Shown: piece after piece, positions 8,636-17,150 of the stretch
Layout of the letters: each line of letters begins with the position of its first letter
Numbering within the stretch: the first letter of the stretch is position 1
Origin: Serratia marcescens
GTDB lineage: Bacteria > Pseudomonadota > Gammaproteobacteria > Enterobacterales > Enterobacteriaceae
DNA length: 64,000 nucleotides
Reading direction: 5' to 3'
NCBI RefSeq assembly: GCF_029846115.1
Contig: NZ_JARVZZ010000001.1
Coordinates: 3,224,001 to 3,288,000 of the forward strand
Notes under the pieces: generated by a model
Seen by the model: the letters and a program-made list of their open reading frames with translations, nothing else
Told to the model about the DNA's origin: nothing
The model's database searches: none
Translations under genes and position numbers: made by a program

Positions 8636-9817
8636 CTATTGGTCGCCCAGCACCAACCGCAATCCGGCGATCAGTTTGTCCATGCCGGCCTCCAGCTTGC
8701 TGCGTGGGCAACCGACGTTGAGGCGCAGGAACCCGCGGCCTTCCTCGCCGTAGGTAAAGCCCGGCATGATCGCCACCTTTTCGCGCTCGATCAGCACCTG
8801 CTGCAGCGCCCGATCGTCTACGGCCAGCGGCCGCAGATCGATCCAGGCCAGGTAAGTGGCCTGCGGCGGGCGCCAGCCCAGCGCCGGAAACGCTTGTTCC
8901 AACCGCTCGGCGACGTAGGTCAGATTATCCTGCAGGTAGTCGCGCAGGGAATCCAACCAGGGTTCGCCGTGGCGATAGGCGGCCACGTGCGCGGCCACCG
9001 CCAGCACCGCCGGCGAGGAGAGGCCGTCGCGGGCTTTGAGCTGCTGGAAGTAAGCTTCGCGGCTGGCATCGTCGCTGATGAAGCCGTAGGCACCGGTCAG
9101 CGCCGGAATGTTGAAACTCTTGGAGCCGGAGGTCAACAGGGCCCAGGCGCCGGTCGCCACCTGGCTCCATGGCGTATGGCGGCGTTCCCCCCAGACCATG
9201 TCCATGTGGATCTCATCGCTGATGACGCGCACGTCGTGGCGCTCGCACAGTTCGGCCATCTGCTGCAGCTCGTCGCGGCGCCACACTTTGCCGGTGGGGT
9301 TATGCGGGCTGCACAGCAGCAGGATCTTGGTTTGCGGCCGCGCCAGCAACGCCTCAAGGTGCGCCATGTCGCAGCGCCAGTCGTCGCCGGCTTTGTGCAG
9401 CGGGCAGGCCAACAGCTGGCGTTGGTTGGCGAGGATCACCTTGTAGAAGGCGTCGTAGGCCGGGGTATGGGTCACCACATAGTCGCCCGGTACGGACCAT
9501 TGGCGGATCAGCTGCGCCGCCATGTAGATAACGGAAGGGCCGTACACCGCCGTTGCGGTGTCGATAGCGGTGTTGAAACGTTGCTGATACCAGTGGCGCA
9601 GCGCGCCGAGAAAATCCTCATGCTGCCAGCGGCTGTAGCCCAGCACGCCGTGCTGCAGGCGCCGCTGCAACGCCTCGAGAATGCACGGCGCAGTGGCGAA
9701 ATCCATATCGGAGATGGTGAACGGCAGCAGATCGGCGCTGCCGAAGCGATCGGCGATATAGTCCCACTGGGTGCACCAGGTGCCGTGGCGGTCGATCGGG
9801 GTGGAGAAATCAAACAT
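8636..9817 (-). CDS. malY: MalY, PLP-dependent cystathionine beta-lyase and maltose-system modulator
   Basis: Aminotransferase-fold C-S lyase of 393 residues (E. coli MalY 390). It cleaves cystathionine and, in E. coli, binds and inhibits MalT. The PLP lysine lies in SGSKSFNIPALTGAYGF; other family segments are SDMDFATAPCI, CSPHNPTGKVW, ISDEIHMDMVWGE and the C-terminal RLNVGCPRSKLE. It overlaps malX by eight bases (9810-9817), forming the malXY operon controlled by the divergent malI. Assignment is firm. Confidence 0.96.
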   Translation of the reverse strand: MFDFSTPIDRHGTWCTQWDYIADRFGSADLLPFTISDMDFATAPCILEALQRRLQHGVLGYSRWQHEDFLGALRHWYQQRFNTAIDTATAVYGPSVIYMAAQLIRQWSVPGDYVVTHTPAYDAFYKVILANQRQLLACPLHKAGDDWRCDMAHLEALLARPQTKILLLCSPHNPTGKVWRRDELQQMAELCERHDVRVISDEIHMDMVWGERRHTPWSQVATGAWALLTSGSKSFNIPALTGAYGFISDDASREAYFQQLKARDGLSSPAVLAVAAHVAAYRHGEPWLDSLRDYLQDNLTYVAERLEQAFPALGWRPPQATYLAWIDLRPLAVDDRALQQVLIEREKVAIMPGFTYGEEGRGFLRLNVGCPRSKLEAGMDKLIAGLRLVLGDQ

Positions 9818-11429
9818 GGGTGGCTCCCTGCAGCGCCGCGGCAGGTTGCGCCGTGGCTATCAGTGAGTCTAATTCATCCTTCACCGATTGCACCTGCGGG
9901 CCGATCACCACCTGCAAATTATGGTCGTTGAGATGCACTACGCCGATGGCGCGATTGGCCTTCAGCACCGCGTCGTCCACCCGGCTCATGTCGTTGACCG
10001 ACAGGCGCAGGCGGGTGATGCAGTTGTCCAGCGTGATAATGTTGTCCGGGCCGCCGAGCGCCGCCAGAATCGCCGGCACATTGTAGCCGGATTTGCCCAC
10101 CGCGCCGGCCGGCGCGCTCTGGCTGACGGCGCTGTCGCTTTCGCGGCCCGGCGTTTTGATGTTAAAGCGCTGGATGGCGAAGCGGAAAATGGCGTAATAG
10201 CCGACAAACCAGACGGCGGCCACCACCGGCACCAGATACCACTTGGTGGCGGTGCCGTGCAGAATGCCGAACACCACGAAGTCGATGATGTTGCCGTCGG
10301 TGTTGCCGATGGTCACGCCCAGCAGCGCCATCACGGTAAAGCCCAACCCGGTGAGCAGCGCGTGGATCAGGTAGAGGAACGGCGCGACGAACAGGAACAG
10401 GAACTCGATCGGCTCGGTGGTGCCGCCGACCACGCAGGCCACCACGCCGGAAATCAACAGTCCTTTGATTTTATGGCGGTTCTCCGGTTTGGCGCAGTGG
10501 TACATCGCCAGCGCCGCGCCCGGCAGCCCGCCGAGAAACGCCGGCATTTTACCCTGCGACAGGAAGCGAGTGGCGCTTTCGGCGAAGCCGGTGGTGGTCG
10601 GGCAGGAGAGCTGCGCCTGGAAGATGGTCAGGGCGCCGCTGACGCTGTGGCCGCACACTTCCATGGTGCCGCCCGCCTCGGTAAAGCGGATCAGCGCCAC
10701 CAGAATGTGCTGCAGGCCAAACGGCAGCAGCAAGCGTTCGCCGGTGCCGAACAGCATCGGGCCAAAGGCGCCGGCGCTGTTGATCACCCAGCCCAAGCCG
10801 GTGATGCCGGCGGCGAACCACGGCCAGATCAGCGGGATCACCAGACCGCACAGGCCCAGCACCACGGTGGTGACGATCGGTACGAAGCGCGTGCCGCCGA
10901 AGAACGCCAGCGCGTCCGGCAGGCGGATGGTGTGGAAGCGTTCATGCAGGCGATAGACGATGATGCCGACGATCACTGCGCCGAGGATGCCGGTATCGAT
11001 CGACTGAATACCGAGAATGTTCTGGATGTTGTTGGCTTTCAGCACCAGCGGATCGCTGGTGGGCAGCACGCCGGAGGCGGTCAGGTAGAAATTGGTGCCC
11101 AGATTCAGCACGGCAAAGCCGACGAAGCCGGAGAAGGCGGCAACGCCCTTGTTTTCGCGCGCCATGCCCAGCGGAATGGCGATGGCAAACATCACCGGCA
11201 GGAAGCTAAAGGCGAAGGAGCCTACCTTGCTCATCCAGGTAAAAATCAGCTGGAAGATCGGATGGCCGATAAACGGCATCAGGGTGATCACGTCGCGGCT
11301 GCTCAGCGAGCTGCCGATCCCCAGCATGATGCCGCAGAAAGAGAGCAAGGCGACGGGCAACATGAACGTTTTGCCCAGGCTCTGGAAGAACTCCCAGAGG
11401 GTGATTTTTGGTTTGTTGGCTGCTGACAT
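9810..11429 (-). CDS. malX: MalX, PTS maltose/glucose-type EIICB permease
   Basis: Phosphotransferase-system permease of 539 residues. The N-terminal EIIC domain is multi-spanning, with GITGLGWVINSAGAFGPMLF and GTTEPIEFLFLF segments. The C-terminal EIIB domain has its phospho-cysteine in DNCITRLRLSV near residue 467. E. coli MalX can transport glucose and maltose. The two domains are joined by a Ser/Ala-rich linker. It is the first gene of malXY, transcribed from the region carrying two MalI operators. Confidence 0.95.
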   Translation of the reverse strand: MSAANKPKITLWEFFQSLGKTFMLPVALLSFCGIMLGIGSSLSSRDVITLMPFIGHPIFQLIFTWMSKVGSFAFSFLPVMFAIAIPLGMARENKGVAAFSGFVGFAVLNLGTNFYLTASGVLPTSDPLVLKANNIQNILGIQSIDTGILGAVIVGIIVYRLHERFHTIRLPDALAFFGGTRFVPIVTTVVLGLCGLVIPLIWPWFAAGITGLGWVINSAGAFGPMLFGTGERLLLPFGLQHILVALIRFTEAGGTMEVCGHSVSGALTIFQAQLSCPTTTGFAESATRFLSQGKMPAFLGGLPGAALAMYHCAKPENRHKIKGLLISGVVACVVGGTTEPIEFLFLFVAPFLYLIHALLTGLGFTVMALLGVTIGNTDGNIIDFVVFGILHGTATKWYLVPVVAAVWFVGYYAIFRFAIQRFNIKTPGRESDSAVSQSAPAGAVGKSGYNVPAILAALGGPDNIITLDNCITRLRLSVNDMSRVDDAVLKANRAIGVVHLNDHNLQVVIGPQVQSVKDELDSLIATAQPAAALQGATHV

Positions 11430-11489
11430 AACCGACTTCTCCTGGCGAAAAGACGAGCAAAAAGGGGACTTCTGATTAGGTAAAAAGAA

Positions 11490-11505
11490 GATAAAACGTT
11501 TTACC
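11490..11505. promoter_or_regulatory. MalI operator O1 (malX side)
   Basis: GATAAAACGTTTTACC, a near-perfect palindrome around AAAACGTTTT, matches the E. coli MalI operator type. It lies 61 bases upstream of the malX start. Confidence 0.8.
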
Positions 11506-11514
11506 TAGCAAAAA

Positions 11515-11530
11515 TGCGCCGCCAATCACA
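11515..11530. promoter_or_regulatory. Possible CRP site between the MalI operators
   Basis: TGCGC-N6-TCACA has one perfect half-site and eight of ten consensus bases. Its position between the two operators resembles the E. coli malI-malX arrangement. Weak on sequence alone. Confidence 0.35.
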
Positions 11531-11567
11531 AATCAGCCGCCCGGTTTTTGGCGACAATGCGGCAGGC

Positions 11568-11583
11568 AGTAAAACGTTTTACT
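11568..11583. promoter_or_regulatory. MalI operator O2 (malI side)
   Basis: AGTAAAACGTTTTACT is a perfect 16-base palindrome with the same AAAACGTTTT core as O1. It lies 69 bases before malI. The two centres are 78 bases apart. Confidence 0.82.
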
Positions 11584-11652
11584 GAGCTAACGGATTCGGT
11601 ATACCCTTGATCATTACGGCGCGGGTTGCCCAGGAACGGGTTCGCAGAGACT

Positions 11653-12684
11653 ATGAGCATCAAAAAAATCACCATCACCGATGTGGCGCAGCAGGCTGGC
11701 GTGTCGGTCACCACGGTTTCCCTGGTGTTGAGCGGCAAGGGGCGCATTTCGCCGACCACCGTCGAGAAGGTCAATCAGGCGATAGAGCAGCTGGGTTACG
11801 TGCGTAATCGCCAGGCGGCGACGCTGCGCGGCGGGGAGTCCGGGGTGATTGGCCTTATTCTGCGCGACATCTGCGAACCCTTCTATGCCGAAATGACCGC
11901 CGGGCTGAGCGAAGCGCTGGAGGCGCACGACAAGCTGCTGTTTTTGACGCAGAGCGGGCGCGATGGCCAGGGCTTGCAGCGGGCGTTTGACGCGCTGCTG
12001 GCGCAGGGCGTCGACGGCATCGTGCTGGCGGGCGGCATTCGCGCGGCGGTGGGCCTGAAGGAGAAGGCGGCCGAGCAGGGCGTACCGCTGGTCTGCGTGG
12101 CGCGCTCCAGCGGTCTCGATGGCGTGGACGTGGTACGGCCGGACAACATGCAGGCCGCCAAGCTGGCCACCGAATTTTTGATCAAGCGGGGCCACAGCCA
12201 AATCGCCTACCTCGGCGGCCAGAGCGATTCATTGACGCGCGCCGAGCGGCTGGGCGGCTTTTGCGCCACGCTGGTGCAGTACGGCCTGCCGTTTCGCAGC
12301 GAATGGATCGTCGAGTGCGATTGCCGGCAGCGCGAGGCGGCGGAAGCGGCGGAGCAACTGCTGCGCCATTACCCGAACATTACCTCCATCGTCTGCCACA
12401 AGGCGTCGGTGGCGCTCGGCGCCTATTTTGGCCTGGCGCGCAGCGGCCGCAGCATCGGTTCGGACGGGGTAGACGCCTACTACGGGCGGCAGGTGGCGCT
12501 GATCGGCTTCGGCGACGTGCCGGAGGCCGAACTGACCGAGCCACCGCTGACCTTCGTCTCCAGTTCGGCGCGGGAAGTGGGGCGCAGCGCCGCCGCGCGC
12601 CTGCTGCAGCGCATCGGTGACGCTGACCTGCCGGCGCAGAACGTCATTCTGCCCCCGACGCTGATCCGGCGCGGCTCCGCCTAA
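11653..12684 (+). CDS. malI: MalI, LacI-family repressor of malXY
   Basis: LacI/GalR-type repressor of 343 residues. The N-terminal helix-turn-helix with hinge is TITDVAQQAGVSVTTVSLVLSGKGRIS, and the remainder is a periplasmic-binding-like effector domain. I start at the ATG at 11653 (MSIKKITITDVAQ), which matches the family; upstream residues in frame are not conserved. It diverges from malX, and the two AAAACGTTTT palindromes between them are its presumed targets. It converges with ampR, overlapping by four bases. This adjacency to ampR differs from E. coli. Confidence 0.93.
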   Translation: MSIKKITITDVAQQAGVSVTTVSLVLSGKGRISPTTVEKVNQAIEQLGYVRNRQAATLRGGESGVIGLILRDICEPFYAEMTAGLSEALEAHDKLLFLTQSGRDGQGLQRAFDALLAQGVDGIVLAGGIRAAVGLKEKAAEQGVPLVCVARSSGLDGVDVVRPDNMQAAKLATEFLIKRGHSQIAYLGGQSDSLTRAERLGGFCATLVQYGLPFRSEWIVECDCRQREAAEAAEQLLRHYPNITSIVCHKASVALGAYFGLARSGRSIGSDGVDAYYGRQVALIGFGDVPEAELTEPPLTFVSSSAREVGRSAAARLLQRIGDADLPAQNVILPPTLIRRGSA

Positions 12685-13562
12685 CCCTGCTGCTGTTCCT
12701 CTTCCGCCTCCCGGCGGATCCAACCGATAAAGGTCTTCATCGCCGGCGTCAGATCCCGCGATTTCAAATGGGTCAGCCAATAGGCGCCGAGCGCGGCCTC
12801 GGCGGCGAACGGCCGCTGCAGCGCGCCGGCGGCCAGTTCGCGGCGGAACATGCTGACCGGCGCCAGCGCTACGCCGTCGCACTGGATCGCGCCTTCCACC
12901 ATCAGCCTCGACGAGTCGAACACCGGGCCGTTGATCCGCCACGGCGTCACCTGCGCCGCGGTGAACCAGCGCTCCCATTCATCCTTGCGGTAGGTGCGCA
13001 TCAGCTGCTCGTGCTGCAGATCCTGCGGCGTGCGCAGACGCGCGGCGACCGACGGCGGGCAGAGCACCGTCAGCGGCGCGTCGAACAGCTTGATATTGCA
13101 GGTGGCGGGCCAGAGCCCCTCGCCGAAGCGGATGGCGAAATCCATGCCGTCGGCCGATAGATTAACCAGGTTGTTGTGGGTCAGCACCCGCAGATCGATA
13201 AACGGGTGCGCCGTGCGGAACGCCGCCAGCCGCGGCATCAGCCAGCCGACGGCGAAGGTGCCGACCACCGCCACCGTCAGCACCTCGTGGAAATGCCCGC
13301 CTTCGAACTGTTGCAGCACCGCCTCAATGCGGTCGAAGGCGTCGCTCAACACCGGCAGCAGCGCCTGGCCCTCTTCGGTTAGATCCAGCCCGCGCGGCAG
13401 GCGGCGGAACAGCTGAATGCCCAGCTGTTCTTCCAGCATGCGCACCTGTTGGCTGACGGCGGCCTGGGTGACGCGCAGCTCCAGACCGGCGCGGGTGAAG
13501 TTCAGGTGGCGGGCGGAGGATTCGAACGCCCGCAGGGCGTTGAGGGGAAGTCGATTGCGCAT
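12681..13562 (-). CDS. ampR: AmpR, LysR-family regulator of ampC
   Basis: LysR-type regulator of 293 residues. In Enterobacterales AmpR senses muropeptides from cell-wall recycling and activates the divergent ampC during beta-lactam exposure. The helix-turn-helix lies at about residues 5-65 (RLPLNALRAFESSARHLNFTRAG, TQAAVSQQVRMLEEQLG). The effector domain contains FAVGWLMPRLAAF and the VALAPVSMFRRELAAG segment typical of AmpR/GcvA proteins. It is divergent from ampC with 206 bases between the start codons, the classical ampR-ampC arrangement. Assignment is strong from sequence and context. Confidence 0.95.
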   Translation of the reverse strand: MRNRLPLNALRAFESSARHLNFTRAGLELRVTQAAVSQQVRMLEEQLGIQLFRRLPRGLDLTEEGQALLPVLSDAFDRIEAVLQQFEGGHFHEVLTVAVVGTFAVGWLMPRLAAFRTAHPFIDLRVLTHNNLVNLSADGMDFAIRFGEGLWPATCNIKLFDAPLTVLCPPSVAARLRTPQDLQHEQLMRTYRKDEWERWFTAAQVTPWRINGPVFDSSRLMVEGAIQCDGVALAPVSMFRRELAAGALQRPFAAEAALGAYWLTHLKSRDLTPAMKTFIGWIRREAEEEQQQG

Positions 13563-13610
13563 TGTCGATAGCCATTAGTTTTTCTTTATGCTGGCTGAAA
13601 TTATTATCGC

Positions 13611-13639
13611 TTGTCAACCCGGCGGCAAAATCCGATATT
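13611..13639 (+). promoter_or_regulatory. ampC promoter
   Basis: TTGTCA (13611-13616) and GATATT (13634-13639) are separated by exactly 17 bases. The -35 equals that of the inducible ampC genes I know. The AT-rich stretch at 13570-13610 is the expected AmpR-binding region. Initiation near 13646 leaves a leader of about 123 nucleotides. Confidence 0.7.
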
Positions 13640-13644
13640 TGGCG

Positions 13645-13671
13645 CGGCTGCTGAGAGAGTCGTGGCAGCCG
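13645..13671 (+). promoter_or_regulatory. Stem-loop at the 5' end of the ampC leader
   Basis: CGGCTGC and GCAGCCG form a perfect seven-base stem, extendable by G-U pairs, around a short loop at the predicted 5' end of the transcript. A roughly 126-nt leader with a stabilising stem-loop has been reported for S. marcescens ampC, and this matches in length and position. Confidence 0.6.
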
Positions 13672-13768
13672 TAAAGGAATGACATCATCAATCAGGGAAA
13701 GCGCCGTGTATAACGCCAACAAAAACTTTTGGCCGCGGCCGATGCCCTGCAACCTAAGAGCTTCTATC

Positions 13769-14905
13769 ATGACAAAAATGAACCGCCTGGCGGCCGCGCT
13801 GATCGCCGCACTGATCCTGCCGACCGCACAGGCCGCGCAGCAGCAGGATATCGACGCCGTTATTCAGCCGCTGATGAAAAAATACGGCGTGCCGGGCATG
13901 GCGATCGCCGTGTCGGTCGACGGCAAACAGCAGATTTACCCGTATGGCGTCGCCTCGAAGCAGACCGGCAAACCGATCACCGAGCAGACGCTGTTCGAAG
14001 TGGGCTCGCTGAGCAAAACCTTCACCGCGACGCTGGCGGTCTATGCGCAGCAGCAGGGCAAGCTGTCGTTTAAAGACCCGGCCAGCCGCTACCTGCCCGA
14101 GCTGCGCGGCAGCGCCTTCGACGGCGTCAGCCTGCTGAATCTGGCGACGCATACCTCCGGCCTGCCGCTGTTCGTGCCGGACGACGTGACCGACAACGCC
14201 CAGCTGATGGCGTACTACCGGGCCTGGCAGCCGAAACACCCGGTGGGCAGCTACCGCGTCTATTCCAACCTCGGCATCGGCATGTTGGGCATGATCGCCG
14301 CCAAGAGCCTCGACCAGCCGTTTATCCAGGCGATGGAACAGGGGATGCTGCCGGCGTTGGGCATGAGCCACACCTACGTTCAGGTGCCGGCGGCGCAGAT
14401 GGCCAACTATGCGCAGGGTTACAGCAAGGACGATAAACCGGTGCGGGTCAATCCCGGCCCGCTGGACGCCGAGTCTTATGGCATCAAGTCCAACGCCCGC
14501 GATCTGATTCGCTACCTGGACGCCAACCTGCAGCAGGTGAAGGTGGCGCAGCCGTGGCGCGACGCGCTGGCCGCGACGCACGTCGGTTATTACAAGGCGG
14601 GAGCGTTCACGCAGGATCTGATGTGGGAGAACTACCCCTATCCGGTGAAACTGTCGCGTTTGATTGAAGGCAACAATGCCGGGATGATCATGAACGGCAC
14701 GCCGGCCACCGCCATCACGCCGCCGCAGCCGGAATTGCGCGCCGGTTGGTATAACAAAACCGGCTCCACCGGCGGTTTCTCCACCTATGCGGTATTTATC
14801 CCGGCGAAAAATATCGCCGTGGTGATGCTGGCCAACAAGTGGTTCCCGAACGACGATCGCGTCGAGGCGGCTTACCACATCATCCAGGCGCTGGAGAAGC
14901 GCTGA
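13769..14905 (+). CDS. ampC: AmpC, chromosomal class C beta-lactamase
   Basis: Periplasmic serine beta-lactamase hydrolysing penicillins and cephalosporins, 378 residues. A signal peptide ends at about TAQA, before [11 protein letters not shown]. The class C motifs are in order: SLSK (nucleophile serine, SxxK), YSN, and KTG in [10 protein letters not shown]. The omega-loop region reads PLDAESYG; the glutamate there is the ordinary residue, which is lysine in the extended-spectrum SRT-1 variant as I recall it. Start at 13769 (MTKMNRL), with a second ATG at 13778. The leader is unusually long. The sequence closely resembles S. marcescens AmpC and is the best species marker in the window. Confidence 0.97.
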   Translation: MTKMNRLAAALIAALILPTAQAAQQQDIDAVIQPLMKKYGVPGMAIAVSVDGKQQIYPYGVASKQTGKPITEQTLFEVGSLSKTFTATLAVYAQQQGKLSFKDPASRYLPELRGSAFDGVSLLNLATHTSGLPLFVPDDVTDNAQLMAYYRAWQPKHPVGSYRVYSNLGIGMLGMIAAKSLDQPFIQAMEQGMLPALGMSHTYVQVPAAQMANYAQGYSKDDKPVRVNPGPLDAESYGIKSNARDLIRYLDANLQQVKVAQPWRDALAATHVGYYKAGAFTQDLMWENYPYPVKLSRLIEGNNAGMIMNGTPATAITPPQPELRAGWYNKTGSTGGFSTYAVFIPAKNIAVVMLANKWFPNDDRVEAAYHIIQALEKR

Positions 14906-14932
14906 CGGTCAGGGGCGCCCGGCGAGGTGCCC

Positions 14933-15841
14933 CTACCACCGATGCTGCCGTTCACGTTGCTCGCGCATGAAATCGATAAAGGCGCGCAGCTTGAGCGGCA
15001 GATGCCTGCCGGCGGGAAAGTAGATGAAAAACCCCGACGCTTCGCTGGCGTAACCCGGCAGCACTTCCACCAGTTGCCCCTGCGCCAGCGCCTGCAACAC
15101 CGTGCCCTGAAAACGCTGTGCGATACCCAGGCCTGCCAACGCCGCATCTTTGATCAGCCGATCTTCGTTAAAAATCAAACTGCCGCTAACATCCAGCGCG
15201 CGTTCATCGTCGCCCAGGCTAAAATACCAGGGTTCAAGTTTGCCGCTGCCGGGGAAACGGTAGCGCAGGCAGTGGTGAGCAGGCAGATCGTCCGGCGTGG
15301 CCGGTACGCCGCAGCGCGCCAGATAGTCGGGTGAGGCGACCAGCACCCGGCGCTGGCCGTTGTCGATCGGCACGGCGATCATGTCTTTTTGCAGCATGGC
15401 GTGCATGCGAATGCCGGCATCAAAACTGCCCAGCACCAGATCGGAAAAGCGGTCTTCGGTAAACAGTTCCAGCTGCACCTCGGGATAGCGCCGCTGAAAC
15501 GCCGCCAGGTGCGGCATTACCAGCAGCGAAGCGGCCAACTGCGGCAGCGTGATGCGCAGCAGGCCTGCCGGCTGTGCGCCCAGGGTGCGCACGTCGTCCG
15601 CCGCCACGTCGATCTGGCTCATCGCCGGCGATACCTTCTGATAGAACAACCGGCCTTCGTCGCTGAGGCGCACCGAGCGGCTGGTGCGGTGAAATAACCG
15701 CACTCCCAGCTGATTCTCCAGCGCCTGAATGTTTTGCGACACCGCCGGCGGCGTGACGCCCAGTTGGCTGGCCGCGCGGGTAAAGTTGCCCAGGCGTGCG
15801 ACGGCTTCGAAATAGGGCAACAGCTGCAGGAGTGAACTCAT
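14933..15841 (-). CDS. LysR-family transcriptional regulator
   Basis: LysR-type regulator of 302 residues. The N-terminal winged helix-turn-helix (about 1-60) contains FTRAASQLGVTPPAVSQNIQALENQLG, followed by a substrate-binding-like domain (CrgA/DhcR-like branch). It is divergent from the EstB-like serine hydrolase gene, with about 100 bases between the starts, so that gene is its most likely target. It converges with ampC, and a G/C-rich hairpin at about 14908-14930 separates them. The effector is unknown. Confidence 0.85.
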   Translation of the reverse strand: MSSLLQLLPYFEAVARLGNFTRAASQLGVTPPAVSQNIQALENQLGVRLFHRTSRSVRLSDEGRLFYQKVSPAMSQIDVAADDVRTLGAQPAGLLRITLPQLAASLLVMPHLAAFQRRYPEVQLELFTEDRFSDLVLGSFDAGIRMHAMLQKDMIAVPIDNGQRRVLVASPDYLARCGVPATPDDLPAHHCLRYRFPGSGKLEPWYFSLGDDERALDVSGSLIFNEDRLIKDAALAGLGIAQRFQGTVLQALAQGQLVEVLPGYASEASGFFIYFPAGRHLPLKLRAFIDFMREQRERQHRW

Positions 15842-15943
15842 CTATCTATAACCTGTGCTTAATGATTCATTAAATTATGCCTTATTTTAATTTATGACGA
15901 ACGTTTTAGACTGATTTTACTTTCCATCAGAGAGATAAAAATC

Positions 15944-17110
15944 ATGTCGGCAGAACAACGGGCGTTAACAGAACGGATCGCGGCGATCGATCAACAGGCG
16001 ATGGCCGAAGGGCGCATCGTGGGCAGCGTAGTGCTGGTGGCGCGGCAGGGCGAGATTTGCTACGCCGGGGCGGCCGGCTATGCCGATCGCGAAGCGCGGC
16101 GGCCGATGCGGCGAGAAACGCAGTTCCGGCTGTCGTCGGTCTCCAAACCCTATACCACGCTGGCGGCGCTGCGCCTGATAGAACAGGGCAAGCTGAGCCT
16201 GGACGACGCGGTCAGCGACTGGCTGCCGTGGTTTACCCCGGCGCTCGCCGACGGCCGGCATCCGGCGATCAAGATTTGTCATTTGCTGAGCCATACCGCG
16301 GGGCTGGACTATCGGCTGAACCAACCGCCGGCAGGCGTTTATCATCAGCTGGGGATCCAGGACGGCGTGGAGCTGTCGACGCTGACGCTGGAGCAAAACC
16401 TGCGGCTGTTGGCGCAGGCGCCGTTGCTGTCGGCACCGGGGGAACGCTTCAACTATTCGCTGGCGATCGACGTGCTTGGCGCGGTGCTGGAACGGGTGAC
16501 GGGCATGCCGCTGCCGCAGCTGTTTGTCGAATGGGTGGCGCAGCCGCTGGGGCTCGGCAATACCGCGTTCCATGCGACGGACGCCGCGAACCTGGCGACG
16601 CCGTATTACAACACCCCGCAGGGGCCGCAGCGCATGCATGAAGGCCTGCGGGTGGCGCTACCGGAGGAGATGGCGGGGGGCGAAGTGCTGTTTTCACCGA
16701 TGCGGGCGCTCAACGCCGGGGCCTATCCTTCTGGCGGCGCGGGCATGGTCGGCGATGCCGACGACGTGCTGAAGCTGGTGGAGGCATTACGCAGCGGCGG
16801 GCAGGGCATTTTGCAGCCGGACACGGTGGCGTTGCTGCGCAGCCCGCACGTGGGCGCGCAGGCGCAAACGCAAGGGCCGGGCTGGGGATTCGGTTTTGGC
16901 GGGGCGCTGCTGGTGGACGCAGAAGCGGCGCAGACGCCGCAGCAGGCCGGCACGCTGACCTGGGGTGGGGTTTACGGCCACAGCTGGTTCTTTGATCCAC
17001 AGGCGCAGCTGAGCGTAGTGATACTGACCAACACCGCGTTTGAGGGCATGTGCGGCCGCTATCCGCAGCAGATCCGCGATGCGGTTTACGCCGCGGAAAT
17101 GGGTAAATAA
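15944..17110 (+). CDS. Beta-lactamase-fold serine hydrolase (EstB/class C-like esterase)
   Basis: Protein of 388 residues of the class C beta-lactamase/DD-peptidase-like esterase family. The nucleophile lies in SSVSKPYTT (SxxK) near residue 67, the YxN-equivalent tyrosine in FNYSLAIDVLG, and the C-terminal KTG-equivalent is GGVYGHSWFFDP. I see no signal peptide, so it is probably cytoplasmic and an esterase more than a resistance enzyme. It is divergent from a LysR regulator and is followed by a strong bidirectional hairpin. Location near ampC is probably coincidence; the fold is shared but the sequences are distant. Confidence 0.85.
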   Translation: MSAEQRALTERIAAIDQQAMAEGRIVGSVVLVARQGEICYAGAAGYADREARRPMRRETQFRLSSVSKPYTTLAALRLIEQGKLSLDDAVSDWLPWFTPALADGRHPAIKICHLLSHTAGLDYRLNQPPAGVYHQLGIQDGVELSTLTLEQNLRLLAQAPLLSAPGERFNYSLAIDVLGAVLERVTGMPLPQLFVEWVAQPLGLGNTAFHATDAANLATPYYNTPQGPQRMHEGLRVALPEEMAGGEVLFSPMRALNAGAYPSGGAGMVGDADDVLKLVEALRSGGQGILQPDTVALLRSPHVGAQAQTQGPGWGFGFGGALLVDAEAAQTPQQAGTLTWGGVYGHSWFFDPQAQLSVVILTNTAFEGMCGRYPQQIRDAVYAAEMGK

Positions 17111-17111
17111 A

Positions 17112-17132
17112 AAGGGCCCCGCAGGGGCCCTT
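17112..17132. terminator. Bidirectional terminator hairpin
   Basis: AAGGGCCCC and GGGGCCCTT form a perfect nine-base stem with a GCA loop. It lies between the convergent esterase gene and ydgA, with A/T runs on both sides. Confidence 0.75.
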
Positions 17133-17150
17133 GATCAGACTTTCAGGCGA

